Source: Panicum virgatum
Lineage: Eukaryota; Streptophyta; Magnoliopsida; Poales; Poaceae
Direction: 5' to 3'
Length of the DNA stretch: 64,000 bases
NCBI RefSeq assembly: GCF_016808335.1
Contig: NC_053148.1
Coordinates: 43,788,930 to 43,852,929 of the forward strand
This document shows positions 1 to 11,500 of this stretch, piece by piece (positions within the stretch are counted from its first letter, which is position 1; every line of letters starts with the position of its first letter). A program made the position numbers and the translations under genes. Under the pieces are notes generated by a model. That model was not told the origin of the DNA. It made no database searches and saw only the letters and a list, made by a program, of their open reading frames with translations.

Positions 1-1270
1 CATGGCTAGCGGCGCGGAAGACCGGCAGCGGGGAGGCGCGGCGCGGCAGCGCCGCAGCGGGCTCCGCCCCTCAAGGGAGCAGCGGGTTGGAGAAGCGTGA
101 CACGGTGGCAGGGAGCAGCGTGGCCGAGGAAGCGCCCCCCCCCCTCCCGCGGCGCTCCCGTCCCGGCGGCGGCGGCGTGCTCCGCGCCGAGGGAGTAGTA
201 TTTTTTTGTTTTTCTTTTTTTGTCTTTTTTGGTATTTTTGGATGCAATATTTTTTACAAAACTTTTTTCCAAACTTCTTTTAGTTTAGATTTAGAAGCAA
301 AAGTTTTTTTTCAATTATTTTCTCAATTTTTTCTGTTTCAAACTTTTCCTCATCAACTTTTTTTACCTCTTTTCTCTCTCATAAATTTTTTTGAATTGTT
401 CCTGAAAGTTTTCCATTTCAATCTTTTTTCATCAATTTTTTTTCTTTTTTTCTCTTCAAAATAGTTTTTTCTTGAAAATTTTCTTTGATTTTTTTGTCAC
501 AAAACGACAAAAACATACTTAAAAAAGGGGGAAAAAGCTGGTCAGAGATCGACTGTACGGAACCCTCCGCACGGTCGCCCGTAAATTAGAATACCCCACT
601 GTGATGCACTTTCCTTTTATAAACCAAGAAATAAATAGTGTGGTAGTGTAATATACTAGGATGCACAAAAATATTACAAATATACATACTGTGTGCATAT
701 ATTTTACTTTTTAAAATTTTTATTCACTGTTTAGGATGCATTCACATAAAAAATAATAAATCCATAGTGACGCACAAGGTTTTTTTTCCAAGAACACGGG
801 ATGGATCTACGATTGCAAAGCTATTTATTGTTCAAGATGCACATAAATTCATCCGAATTGATGCTTTATAATAATAAATAACATGAATATGTTCTGTTAA
901 GTATTGAAAGTATCAAAATATTCGTGAAATGACATGCACATATATTTGTGCAAATAAAATCGTGAAAATTATTGAACATATGAGATGCACATATTTTTGT
1001 TCATAGCAAAAATATCAAAAATATTAAACATGAGATTCGTATGCCAAAAATGTTATCATACACTTTTTATAGACAATAAAATATATTAACAGATTGTGTA
1101 ATACTGTTGCGCACATATATTTTGTATATACAAATTAAGAAAACGTTGAACTGTGCCTCCAACATATGCCGTGGAGATTAGAAATGCGGTTCCTGATGGA
1201 TCAATTAAAATATTATATTTTCGCGCATGGTCTCCCAAACCACTAGTGACCAGTCGCTGTCTCGCTGAAG
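1..1270. other. Non-coding edge: GC-rich, then T-rich, then AT-rich
   Basis: Bases 1-195 are very GC-rich, 198-500 are long T runs broken by short A/C/G, and 500-1270 is AT-rich. Short open frames exist on both strands but their composition is low-complexity and I recognise no protein. The motif GATGCAC, or a one-base variant of it, recurs about nine times between 604 and 1115 at roughly 50-120 bp spacing. Confidence 0.5.
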
Positions 1271-2300
1271 TATGAAGCCACCGTTCAGATCGAATGGAAT
1301 CTTTAACAATCGAAAGCTGGGTTGTTCCCCGAGCTCTTACTGGGCCACGTCATCATTTTTTTTCTACCTTCGGATTCAAATAGGATGGAGTTTAGCACTG
1401 CAACATGCAAACAACAGCCGCCCGTCTCTCCAACCCCACCCTCCAAATGCCTCCATACGTTTCTACAGCCATCAGTCCACCTTCTCTGTTCAAGCACTCT
1501 CGCGACCTTTCACGACTAGTTAGATGAGCGGAGCGACTCGTCTCGTCGTTCCCAGCGGCGGCGCGACCATGCATGCAAGCGGCTCGTCTCGTCGTTCCCT
1601 GCCGGCCTCCTCTTTCTGGTGGCACCATGTAGCACAGCAGCAGCGGCTGCGAGGAAAAGAGATGCAGCAAGGAGCAGGATGAATGGTGACGACGGTGCAG
1701 GGCTGCAAGCGAGCGGCTCGCCTCGTCATTCACAGCCGGGACTCCCTTTCCAGCGGCTGTGAGCAGGAAGGGATGCGGCAAGGGCACAACGCGAGGAGCA
1801 CGATAAACGGTGGCCCGTGCTCCGCCCGCAACGGTTTCCAAATTTGTTGCGCTCACCTACAGAGGACATCTAGCCAGCGCGACGCTCCAGCATGGCTACC
1901 AGGAGATATTTCTGCTTCTCTCCATGTCTCAGTATACCACCATGGCGCCGGAGAATTTAGGCGTGGAGCAGCTATGGTGGCGGCGCAGCGCTGACAGAGA
2001 CCTGAGGGCCCTTAGGATAGTAGCCATTGAGGCAAGGCTTGGGGCGTCACCATTCTGATAGTAGCTGCTCACAAGTGCTCGATAAAATTTCTGAGAATGG
2101 ATCTTTACTATCGAGCTCTTGGAATTACTAACATGAACACTATTGGTTTGGTGACTTTCCTCTTTGTCGGCATTACTGTATGCTGCTCTAGGAAGGAATG
2201 CCTAAGCAAAAGCAACTGGGCACTACCCAATCTGCCAATCCTCTCATTTGCTATGCGCTTGTGCCAGCAGGATGAACAATGAAGAAGGTAGCTAGTTGTT
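1271..2300. other. GC-rich stretch without recognisable gene
   Basis: Several short overlapping frames of 60-150 codons occur on both strands, as expected in GC-rich DNA; none matches a family I know. An imperfect repeat of about 25 bases built around CTCGTCTCGTCGTTCCC occurs at about 1530, 1578 and, more diverged, 1715. It could be a decayed gene fragment or a transposon interior. Confidence 0.4.
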
Positions 2301-2725
2301 GATGCATGTTAACACTTGTGCATTCATTTAAGTTTCCAAGCAAATTTTTAGGAAAACAATGACAGATCTTAAAATTCCAAATCTTATCATGTATCTTTAC
2401 TATGTACCACTCTCCAATCTGAAATTACCAATCTGAACGTATTTAACCATGCGATAAAACAAGTTATAGAAGAAAATAAATGCTAAAGGCACTTATATGG
2501 AACATTGTTTTACCTATTTTCTCCAGGTTATGAGGAATCCTAGAAATGCATTATTACACACACAAAATTATTTTTACAGGACTATCAAGGTAGGGCTCAG
2601 ATAAAACTTTTGCCTACTTCAGGACTTTGCAGTTGACCAGACTACTGCCAAGCAATTAGAACAACAGTGGATCAAGCTCACTACATATAGACTTAGCATA
2701 CAGTAGGTTGAGCAGGAGATTAGTA

Positions 2726-2984
2726 CTCCCTCCGTTCCAAATTATAAGTCATTTCAAGAATCTTGGAGAGTCAAAGTTTTTTAAGTTTGAACAAATTTAT
2801 ATAACAAGATAATAACATTTATGATACCAATTAAGTATCATTAGATTCTTTATTAGCTATATTTTCATAGTATATCTATTTGATATCATAATTTTTTGTG
2901 TTTTTTTCTATAATTTTGGTCAAATTTGAGATGGTTTGACTCTTCAAGATTCTTGAAATGACTTATAATTTGGAACGGAAGGAG
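2726..2984. mobile_element. Stowaway-like MITE (Tc1/Mariner type)
   Basis: The element starts CTCCCTCCGTTCCAAATTAT and ends with the inverted copy finishing GGAACGGAAGGAG. It is flanked by the dinucleotide TA on both sides (2724-2725 and 2985-2986). The terminal inverted repeats run about 50 bp with few mismatches. These ends and the TA target site are the hallmark of grass Stowaway MITEs. It has no coding capacity. Confidence 0.93.
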
Positions 2985-3619
2985 TATCTATTTATTGCAT
3001 ACTAACTCTTTTACTGTATATGCATCTTCTATCCTACCGTAAACTGAATGTGTTATAACTCCTGACCAATCTATGAATCCGCAACATATACATCAGGAGT
3101 ATAATTTTGATCTAGAGATATCAAATATACTATCCTGCTATTGCAGAAATTTCAAATGCTCTTTGGTTTCTTCTTATGCTATTGCACAAAAGTGATCCTC
3201 GGTTTCTTGCAAAAGGTTTTTGTGATGGAAGATCTAGATTGATAAGCCTAGGACATGCGTTCATCATTAGATTTTTCGAGGAAATAGCAAGGCAATATAG
3301 AATCAAGTATGAAGATTTTGGGGGTTTTACTATTGACCTTGTTATCGCAATTATTTCAGTTTGAAACAGGACCCAGACACAATTGAGAAAGTGATAGCAC
3401 AACAAATTAGCAATGGATACTTATACACATTCACCCGACAAGCTGCAAAGCCAGCCAATTATCCATGGCAAGCAGCTGATCCTTGCGAACCTGCATGATT
3501 AACGAACAGTTTTTTCTCGATATTTTCTAGCAAGCCAAATTCTAATGAAATCATTACCATCGACAGATATGTATCTGGGCGCACATACAGTATTCACGCT
3601 GGCTTAGCAAAGGCTCCAA

Positions 3620-3647
3620 GCGCGGCAACGCCGCGCGTTGATTCTAG
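3620..3647 (+). mobile_element. Helitron 3' terminus (hairpin plus CTAG)
   Basis: A perfect hairpin, GCGCGGC-AAC-GCCGCGC (7-bp stem, 3-nt loop, 3620-3636), is followed 7 nt later by CTAG and then a host T. This is the canonical Helitron 3' end (hairpin, CTRR, insertion before T). Possible 5' ends starting A|TCTTTACTAT lie at 2102 and 2394, which would give a non-autonomous element of about 1.25-1.55 kb containing the Stowaway MITE. The 5' end is not proven. Confidence 0.62.
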
Positions 3648-3927
3648 TAATTACGAGCTGGGAACGTAGGTTCCTCAGTTGATTTACCGGATACGATTTC
3701 CGGAGAGGCCACGAGTGACGAGTGGGCTAGCATGGCCCAGTCCAATTCTTATTGGTTTTTGGGGGTAGTTACGCGGTTACGCACAGTAGAGATGGGCCGT
3801 GCAAACACATCAGGTGATTTCCAACAGATTTGTCGATCATGGGCCCCGAAAGCACCATTCTGCTAGTTTCTTCTTCTTCTTTTTCGACAGCAGGTGCAGG
3901 GCAGAAACAGAATGGAGTGTCCTGGTG

Positions 3928-4655
3928 GGGCCCACGAATGCAGATGAACCGGCTGGCCATGGACGACGGCCGCTCCACGCAGGAGACGAGCGCGTCGCGG
4001 ACGTCGTCCAGGTGCGGCGCCAGCGGCACCGAACCCAGCAGCTGCTGCAGCATCCTCAGCAGTCAGCACTAGGGCCGAAAAAAAGTTTGTTAAGCTGGCT
4101 CGTTTCAAAATTGCTCCGATTATATTCGTTTTTTTTTAAATAAAAATTAGTTGATTTGGAACAAAAGTCAATTTTAACAGGCTCGGCTCGGCTCGGCTCG
4201 TTATGCTCGATTTGAAGTTGCATATCAAACAACACGGAAAACTATAATAAATACGAATATATTGATTTCGAAGAAAGCTCAAAAAAAAATCGAGGCTCGC
4301 CTCGATTCCACCCAGCACCGCGAACCGGCGCTCGCCTCGGGTCACCGACGACGCGACGTGGGACACCTTTGGTGACATCGCCCTGGAGCGTGTCGCCGGC
4401 GACGACGGAGCAGGGCACGGCGACCGCCTCGAACGCCGGGCTGTCGATGGAATCCGGAGCGGGTAGTCGCCGTTGAGCGGGCGTCCAGCAGGACTAGTTG
4501 ATGGCGCCGGGGCCTGCGTACCGACGTCCCCGAGGGTGGCGCGTGGACGGCGTGCATCCACTCTCGAGGAGCTTCTTGACGATGAGCCAGGATCCGAAGA
4601 ACACGGCTACTCTGGTGAGTGGTGATGACACACACGACACACCCTACTCCATTGC
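3928..4655 (-). pseudogene. Decayed SDR reductase fragment (DFR/ANR/HC-toxin-reductase-like)
   Basis: On the minus strand, 3928-4072 reads as a segment with MLQQLLGSVPLAPHLDDV and an ERPSSMASRFIC stretch, closely parallel to the equivalent segment of the better-preserved copy at 24674-26799. Upstream on the same strand, 4311-4655 holds scraps of the N-terminal half: a GSWLIVKKLLE remnant of the Rossmann fold, a CWTP patch, and SPAFEAVAVPCSVVAGDTLQG. About 240 bp of unrelated sequence (4073-4310) separates the two parts, and most of the central protein is missing. Stops and frame changes abound, so it cannot encode an enzyme. The family is NAD(P)-dependent short-chain dehydrogenases of the dihydroflavonol reductase class; which member is uncertain. 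Confidence 0.72.
4073..4310. repeat. AT-rich insertion with (GGCTC)n run splitting the SDR pseudogene
   Basis: This stretch interrupts the SDR reductase remnant. It contains four tandem copies of GGCTC near 4181-4200, T and A homopolymers, and a terminal GAGGCTCGCCTCG palindrome. The composition differs sharply from the GC-rich coding remnants on both sides. It is probably a small transposon, but I could not define inverted ends or a target duplication. Confidence 0.4.
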
Positions 4656-4659
4656 TGCT

Positions 4660-5250
4660 ACTCTTCCTTAATTTTCATCCATTGATGTCGACCTTGAAGC
4701 TACTTGCCAAGAAGATGAGATAGATTGCTCCAATTATGGCCGGTTAATTGTATAATCTGACCAATAAAATATTTGAATTATTTTAAGCATCTGAGTTTTG
4801 TAACATTGGCTTGTACAATATCCTTCACTTCTCACGCTACAAGCAGTCCAATTCTCCAACAATTCTTATATCCCACCAAACGCAAAAAAAAAGCACGGCT
4901 TCTCTAAGCCACCCTCCATCCATAACAACTACCTCTGACGCTAAAGAACGACCACCCATCTCTTTGTTCTCGATAAAATGGTTATTTTGAGCGGGAAAAA
5001 TGATACGCTGTCAGCTCTTACGCCGATTTCACTAGCCGGCGCTGCTGCCGCTTGCCCTTGCGTAACCAAAAGGCTCCACGGCCTTCACATCCACATGGCC
5101 ACATCCGATGGAGGTTCACCATCTAAGGCAGCTCCGCCCATGTATAGTCGTTGTTCGCTCGCGCCTAAGAATGTACTATTCACCAACACTTTTCTATATA
5201 TACGAGTGTGCTACTCGTACACGTGCCACCATGCCTCTGGCCGTGGCCAA
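4660..5250. other. Intergenic, nothing recognised
   Basis: Mixed-composition sequence with short frames only. No family, repeat structure or regulatory element could be supported. Confidence 0.4.
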
Positions 5251-5254
5251 CTTA

Positions 5255-5373
5255 GAGCCTGTTCGGCTGGTAGAATGAATAGTACTCGGTTAGTAAATTG
5301 AATAGTATTGTGTGAAAGGAAATAAGCCGTAATAAGTCAAGCCAAGCCAAGCCTAGACCAGCAGAACAGGACC
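5255..5373. mobile_element. Tourist-like MITE (PIF/Harbinger type)
   Basis: 119-bp element with inverted ends GAGCCTGTTCGGCTGGT and the complement of ACCAGCAGAACAGGACC. It is flanked by TTA on both sides (5252-5254, 5374-5376), the 3-bp target duplication typical of PIF/Harbinger. Non-coding. Confidence 0.85.
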
Positions 5374-5376
5374 TTA

Positions 5377-6324
5377 GGCTATCTTACCTCCTCCGCCACC
5401 TTGTGCGACATCCCAAGACTATGTCACCATCGTCCGGACACGCACCACCTTGCTAACTTCTCCCAAAATTGAGGATGCTGCAACATGAGAGGAAAATAGG
5501 AAAAATTAGTTGGTCTACTGGTAGCTTGGTCTCATATATCATCCTATTAAGTAATACATATAGTAGATGAGTTTTTGATAGTCAATTGTAGGGTAGCCCC
5601 TAAATGCCTAAAGTGTCGTTAGATGTTATGGTCCTAGAGCCCAAGATTTTCTAGAACTTGCTAGTTTGTTAGGCTCACTCGCTGGTCTAAAAATCTGTTG
5701 ATCTGAAAAACAACTATATATTCTAATGGAATTGATTTAATATAAAGCGTGAAATGTCTAAAATACGCTTTAGGATAATAAATGCCTAATTACTACATAG
5801 TATATAGGTTGTACTTGATACTATTTTTGTTTATTAATAGTCTCAAATTTTTTATTGATATGATGGATTCGAACATTACAATCACATGTAGTCATGAATA
5901 TTTTTATGCGGACACCAAGCATTACACAAAAATATTCTCAGTATGAGAAAGTTCACCAAGCAAATAAAAAATATGGTCCATAACCTCGTCTGCTTCAAAG
6001 TGCCACTCCCACGGAATCCCATTCTGCAATTCTTTTTTTGAAAAAAGAAATCCCATTCTGCAATTTCAGGTGACCTAACAAACCATTCCAATGTGCAGCG
6101 CAAATGGATTTCCTAAAAGAAAAACCCCTGCAAATGCTTGCAGGAAAAAGAAAGGTATCCGGAAAAGTGGAAATAGACGGGTGCAAGCTCAATGAATTGC
6201 TTGCATATCTGTACAAGAGATAACTCACAATAATCATGAACACGATTTATTCCAGCTTCAAGAAAGAGGAGAAGAGCGTGCCGGGACGGGGCAGTTTTGC
6301 CAAGCGCCCGAAAATGATTGTGTT
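5377..6324. other. AT-rich intergenic DNA
   Basis: No gene recognised. Short minus-strand frames around 5880-6240 have no family resemblance. Confidence 0.4.
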
Positions 6325-6332
6325 ATCGTGCC

Positions 6333-6884
6333 CATGGTTAACCTTACCGGTGGGAACCGGTCCGGTTTGACCGGTTACCGGTCAAACCAGTCCGGACCGG
6401 TTCCGGTTCCGGCCGGTACCCAACCGGTCAAAATTCAAAATTTAAATTTAAATTCAAAAAATGAAAAATTCCCAAAAAATTCCTAAAAATACTTCAAGTT
6501 GCGATGAATCTAATGGTATCAAATTTTCTCAAAAATTCGTTCATTTAGTATAATTTGCGAGGATTTAAAGTTAAATCAAAAAAGAAAAAGAAAAAAAATG
6601 AGCCAGCCCATTAAGGCCCACCAGTCAAACCGGTCAAACCGGCCGGTAAACCGGTCAAACCGGCCGGTAAACCGGTTGCACGGGAGCTTTTGAATTTGGA
6701 TTTGAATTCAAACCGGTCAAACCGACCGGTAAACCGGTCGGAACCGGTTGCACGGGAGTTTTTGAATTTATTTGAATTTGAATTTGAATTCAACCGGTTC
6801 CGACCGGTAACCGGTCAAACTGGTCCGGTAAACTAAAACCGGACCCCGGCGGTTACCGGTTACCGGTCGGGAAATAAAACCCTG
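6333..6884. mobile_element. hAT-like non-autonomous element rich in ACCGGT palindromes
   Basis: The left end reads CATGGTTA and the right end is the complement of CAGGGTTTTATTTCCCG. The flanks ATCGTGCC (6325-6332) and ATCGTGCG (6885-6892) match at 7 of 8 bases, fitting an 8-bp hAT target duplication. The outer parts are packed with ACCGGT/CCGGTAAACC motifs in both orientations around an AT-rich centre. It encodes no transposase. It lies about 100 bp upstream of the probable XPO7 transcription start, so it may overlap the promoter. Confidence 0.68.
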
Positions 6885-6957
6885 ATCGTGCGTGCCGTGA
6901 CGGCTGCCCGCTGCCGCTGATCTAGGGGCACAACTGGAAATCCGCAGAAATAATCGT

Positions 6958-6978
6958 GGGGGGGGGGGGGGGGGGGGG
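6958..6978 (+). repeat. Poly-G run (21 G)
   Basis: Twenty-one consecutive G residues immediately upstream of the pyrimidine-rich XPO7 leader. The length is likely variable and assembly-sensitive, and the run could form G-quadruplex structures. Confidence 0.95.
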
Positions 6979-6979
6979 A

Positions 6980-8585
6980 GGGAGAGAATGACTTGAGGGT
7001 TTGTTTCGCTTCCGTTTTCTTCTTCTACTACCACTCCTCTCCTCTCTCTCCCTCTCCGTCTCCCCACACATTTCCACCGCCGCCTGCCGCCGCCTCATCA
7101 TCATCGGCAGCCGCAATCCGCGCACGCGGCGCGCCGCTCGCTCCCACCGCCGCCCGCCCGTCGCTGGCCTCGCCTGGCAGCAGATCCACCCGCCGATGCG
7201 CCGCTCCTGATCTCCGAAGGCAACTGCCACCGGCGGTGCCCCCGTCCCGTCCTGACCGTCCCCGAGCGCGGCGACGCTCTTGATCCTCGTCGCCAAGCTC
7301 GTCGTCCGATCCGCAGGTCAGCACAGTGCTCGCCCCCTCCTCCCTCTGCTGCCCTGCGTATCTCCCAGGCGAGCTCTAATCAGGCGGCGTCGAGCGGCCG
7401 ATCACGGGGCGCCGAGCTTGCGGAGGCGGCCGTGGAGGAGTGCGAGTACGCGGAGGCGGAGGAGGGGCAGTATCACGCAGAAGCGGGGACGGGAACCCTG
7501 TCGGAGATGGGTATGGGGGAAAACTCTCCCCGGTGGCGGGCGCGGGGACGGGGATCGGGAAGCAATCCCTGGCGGGGGAATTTCCCATTTCGTTCCTGAT
7601 CCGTAATAGCGCGATTTTGATGTAGACGATCCTTGTCAAATCCTCTTATCTGATAGGTTACAGTGATTAGGGGATTCAACCATGAGCTTGTATCTGTGTG
7701 GTACTTTTGTTGATATTTTGTATGTCCTTTATGGAACAAGTAGAATTGTTTGACAAATGCAGCATGCATTTCTGTTTGCATGGTTGTGCTGCCACTGCCA
7801 TACTTATTTGCTATGCTATATTTACATACACAGAAATGCAGGGAATCCCATCAAATAGGCTCTTGGAAATTGTAGCACATAATTCGCTTTAAATGATCTC
7901 TGTTCCTGTGTCGTGTCGTGCATACCTGTTAGCTTGCTTTGAAGGGTCCTATGTTGTGCAGTGTGCAGATTTCGTGTTTATACGCATGGGCAATTGAAAT
8001 AGAATGACCCCTCAAATGCAGCGTGTAGCTTCTGTTAGCTGATTATTATGGCATCATATAAATGACTCTAAATACATGCGCACGTGTCATGAAACGGCTT
8101 CACATGACAAACGAAGCTGAAAGTAACTATTATATTGTCGTTATGCTCTTGTTTTGCTGGTTTGGCTGTCTCTAAGTTTGGTATTTCCATTATTGCAGAT
8201 CACTGTCCCCCAGGCTGAATCGTGGCTGGTATTGGCGATATAAGCGCTCATTAGCTGTTTTATCTTTGTTACTGGGTCTTTGATTAAGCGTCATTGAGAA
8301 GACTGTGCATGAGAAAACTCTTTTGTTCAAACATTTCTCTCCTGTAATATAAATGTACTGTGACAATCCTTCTTCCTATGCTAGAATAACATATTTTAGC
8401 TTCTAAGCTCTTACAGTGCTTTGCAAGTTTCCTATTGAACATATGAACCGAATACCCAGTGCATTAGTGCGGGGCTTGTGACAAACATTCATGCAAATTC
8501 TTGGATATTAATTCAGAAACTGGTGGCATATTAATCTTGGATACTTGGTCAACTACAAACTTGGAGCTTCGTGTTCATGTCATCA
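6980..8585 (+). promoter_or_regulatory. XPO7 leader: GC-rich 5' UTR exon and UTR intron
   Basis: A CT-rich, GC-rich block (about 6990-7600) precedes the gene, as is usual for grass 5' UTRs. A good donor (CCGCAG|GTCAGC) lies at about 7313, and a possible acceptor (TTATTGCAG|ATCACTG) at about 8198. The bases between look intronic, and the long frames in the GC-rich block have low-complexity Arg/Pro/Ser translations. The translation start is placed at 8586; an in-frame ATG at 8577 would add three residues. The exact transcription start and leader splicing are inferred. Confidence 0.5.
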
Positions 8586-11500
8586 ATGGAGAGCCTAGCA
8601 CAGTTAGAGGTGCTGTGTGAAAAGCTTTATAATTCTAGAGACTCGGCTGAGAGAGCGCATGCAGAAAGCACCCTCAAGTGCTTCTCAGAGAACAGCGAGT
8701 ACATTTCACAGTGTCAATACATATTGGACAATGCTACAACTCCATATGCTCTGATGCTGGCGAGTTCAAGCTTGTTGAAGCAAGTTTCGGACCGCAGTCT
8801 TTCTTTGCAGCTCCGCCTCGATATACGTAATGTTTCTTTCTGTAAACATATTGCATGGCATTATAGTTAAGATTTTGTCGCTTCTGTTCTGATGCATACA
8901 CGTGATACCTTAGCATTTATTTATATCCATTTATGTTAATAAAATTTTACCTGTGTTGCTTCTGTTCGGTTACACCTGCATGGCCTTTAGCATTTATGTC
9001 CCTTTATGTTAAACAAAATTGAGTGGTGTGACATACACGGCATGCAGCCATCCAGGGTAGACTTAACTTGTGCATGGTGATGTTCAATATAACTTGCCAT
9101 ATGCACAACTTTTGTCATTTCCTTGATCCTTAAAATTTGTCTCCTTATGCTTGTGACATAGCTAAAGAATGCAAATCTTACATTTTTCATGTTATCCTTG
9201 TTTTTTATGCGTTCATGGCATTGCTGGAAAGATAATTCTTTATCTCCATTTCATCATTTTTTTATGCTTCAGCTGGAGTTTATAATATGTGACTGTTTCT
9301 TTCTTGCATACTTTTGTTTTCCTTCTTGTTGCTTATTTAAGCCTAACATTTTTTGTAATCTGTATGAAGGGAGTTATGTCATAAACTATCTTGCTGGAAG
9401 GGGGCCCAAATTGCAGAATTTTGTCATTGTGTCCCTAATTCAGCTGGTTTGTCGAATTACAAAATTTGGATGGTTTGATGATGACAGATTCAGAGAGACT
9501 GTGAAGGAAGCGACAGATTTCTTAGGTCTTGTAAGTATATCCTGTGTTCTGTAAATGTTGAGATAAGAATTCTCTGATTGACTGCATATTTTGGAGTTTT
9601 GTCATCATCTGAAACTTAGCCATTTTGATGATTGAAGCCTGTTTCCGTACACATGAACACAGTGACTTATTTGAACTTTTAACATTTTAAACTCAAAGAA
9701 ATGTAACTTGTAAGGAAAATACAGACTATTTATATCTTCTCCAGTGGACCACATGCTGTTCTGATATGCATAAAGGCAAAAGTTGAATCTATTCATGGTT
9801 CATTGAGGGCTTGAGCTATATGATTAGGAATTCTGATAATTTCTGAGTAATATAATATTGAATCTGATGATTGTTATTATACTCCTGGTGAGGATATGTT
9901 GTTTTGGTTTTCTCTTCCTTTGTTATCATCTTAAAGGTCTTAGTTCCAGTGTTTCAAAGGCGGCGCCTAGGCATCTGGGCGGACCCCACTCTCCTTGGGG
10001 AACAGTTACGCCTTGTCGCCTAGGCGCTAAGGCAATACACAGCTCGCCTTGGGTCACATTGTCACCTTTGAAACACTGCTTAGTTCCATATGGGAAGCAG
10101 GTTGCAAAAACCATGCTCTGCCAGTAAAATTTGAAAGTTACTATTTTCAGTTGATACCGAGATAGAAATTTATGCATTGAAATACTTTATGGAATTGTGT
10201 GATCCAGTCACTGTGTATGGTTACAATTACTATAATAAGTAGGCTTCTTGTATTCTGTCTTAACCCTCATCTCATAGAACGAAAACATTTCCTTTGAGTT
10301 CTGCTGAGGTTATTTTAAGCTTTCTACAATAGTCACAGTGCCTGCTCGTTATACTATATCTTCATCATTTTTCCTTTATATGTACCACTACTGCTCTTCT
10401 ATAAATGATGTTTTGCCTCATGTGCACATATTAAGATGACATGCTAGATTGGGTCCATACAACTATAAAATCTTTCTCTTCAACTGTTCACAAAATCTTG
10501 CTTAGGACAAAAGGCTATGTTGTTGTTTGTTTGTTCTTCCACCAGCATATCACTCTTTAGTTCAACTACATAAGAATATCTCCCAAATTTATGGTCTCTT
10601 ACAGCGATAGTGCACTTAGGTGCAGGGTGCCAGGGTGGTCTGAGACGATGTATCTATGTGTTCCATCTAAAATGTTAATAATTATTTATAAAAGTACAAT
10701 TCTTTCTGACAGCATTTCTAGAGGAAGAAAGGGAGTAAGCGCCCCCCTAAATAATAAATAAATAAATAAATAAAATAAAAGCAAGACTTTTGTGCCTAAC
10801 CTTAAACATAAGCATCTGTTTACTACAGTTGATGTGTTTTCTGAAAAGCTACATGAAATGGTAACCAAGATTCTGTCATTAAAAGGGTTTATATGCAACA
10901 ATGACTTCCTCCTGTCACAAGTGACGATTGTCTATAGCTTTTAGAATATTTACATTGGAAACATGCCAATCCCGTATAGATTTATCATTGGTAATATTCC
11001 AGTTTTATTGGGTTTTGTAAATGTATTTTGAAAGTTTGACAAATGTGAGCAAAGCAACAAGTCTTTGTGATCGGAGGTGGTATCCTTTTGGTTCCTTGTT
11101 CTTTTGCACGTGACCTGATACATTTTGCAAATCTTTGTTGTGGCTACATCGTTTCAGGCATCTCAGGATCATTATTTCATAGGATTGAAGATACTAAACA
11201 ATCTCGTAACAGAAATGAACCAGGTGAGACCCTGAAGTCAGTACAAGCTCCATAGGTGGTATCTTCTCTTTCGAATTTAAGATGACATTTTCATTGCAAC
11301 ATAGATGGATTAAAGGTTACTATTTAATGTAGTACCATATACATTTTCCAAACTGATTTTGCATTTTGGTTCATGTAATTAACTTCGTCTCTGCTCGAGC
11401 TTTTTATTTGGGTTTCATTTATTTTCAGTACTGTTTGCCATGCCAACTGTAGTTTAATGTTCATATGTTGGTTTATGCATATAGCCAAACGCTGCGATGC

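Noticed and set aside
6922..7639. Several 85-125 codon frames around the XPO7 leader
   Set aside because: Low-complexity translations in a GC/CT-rich 5' UTR. The real start is the conserved MESLAQLE at 8586.
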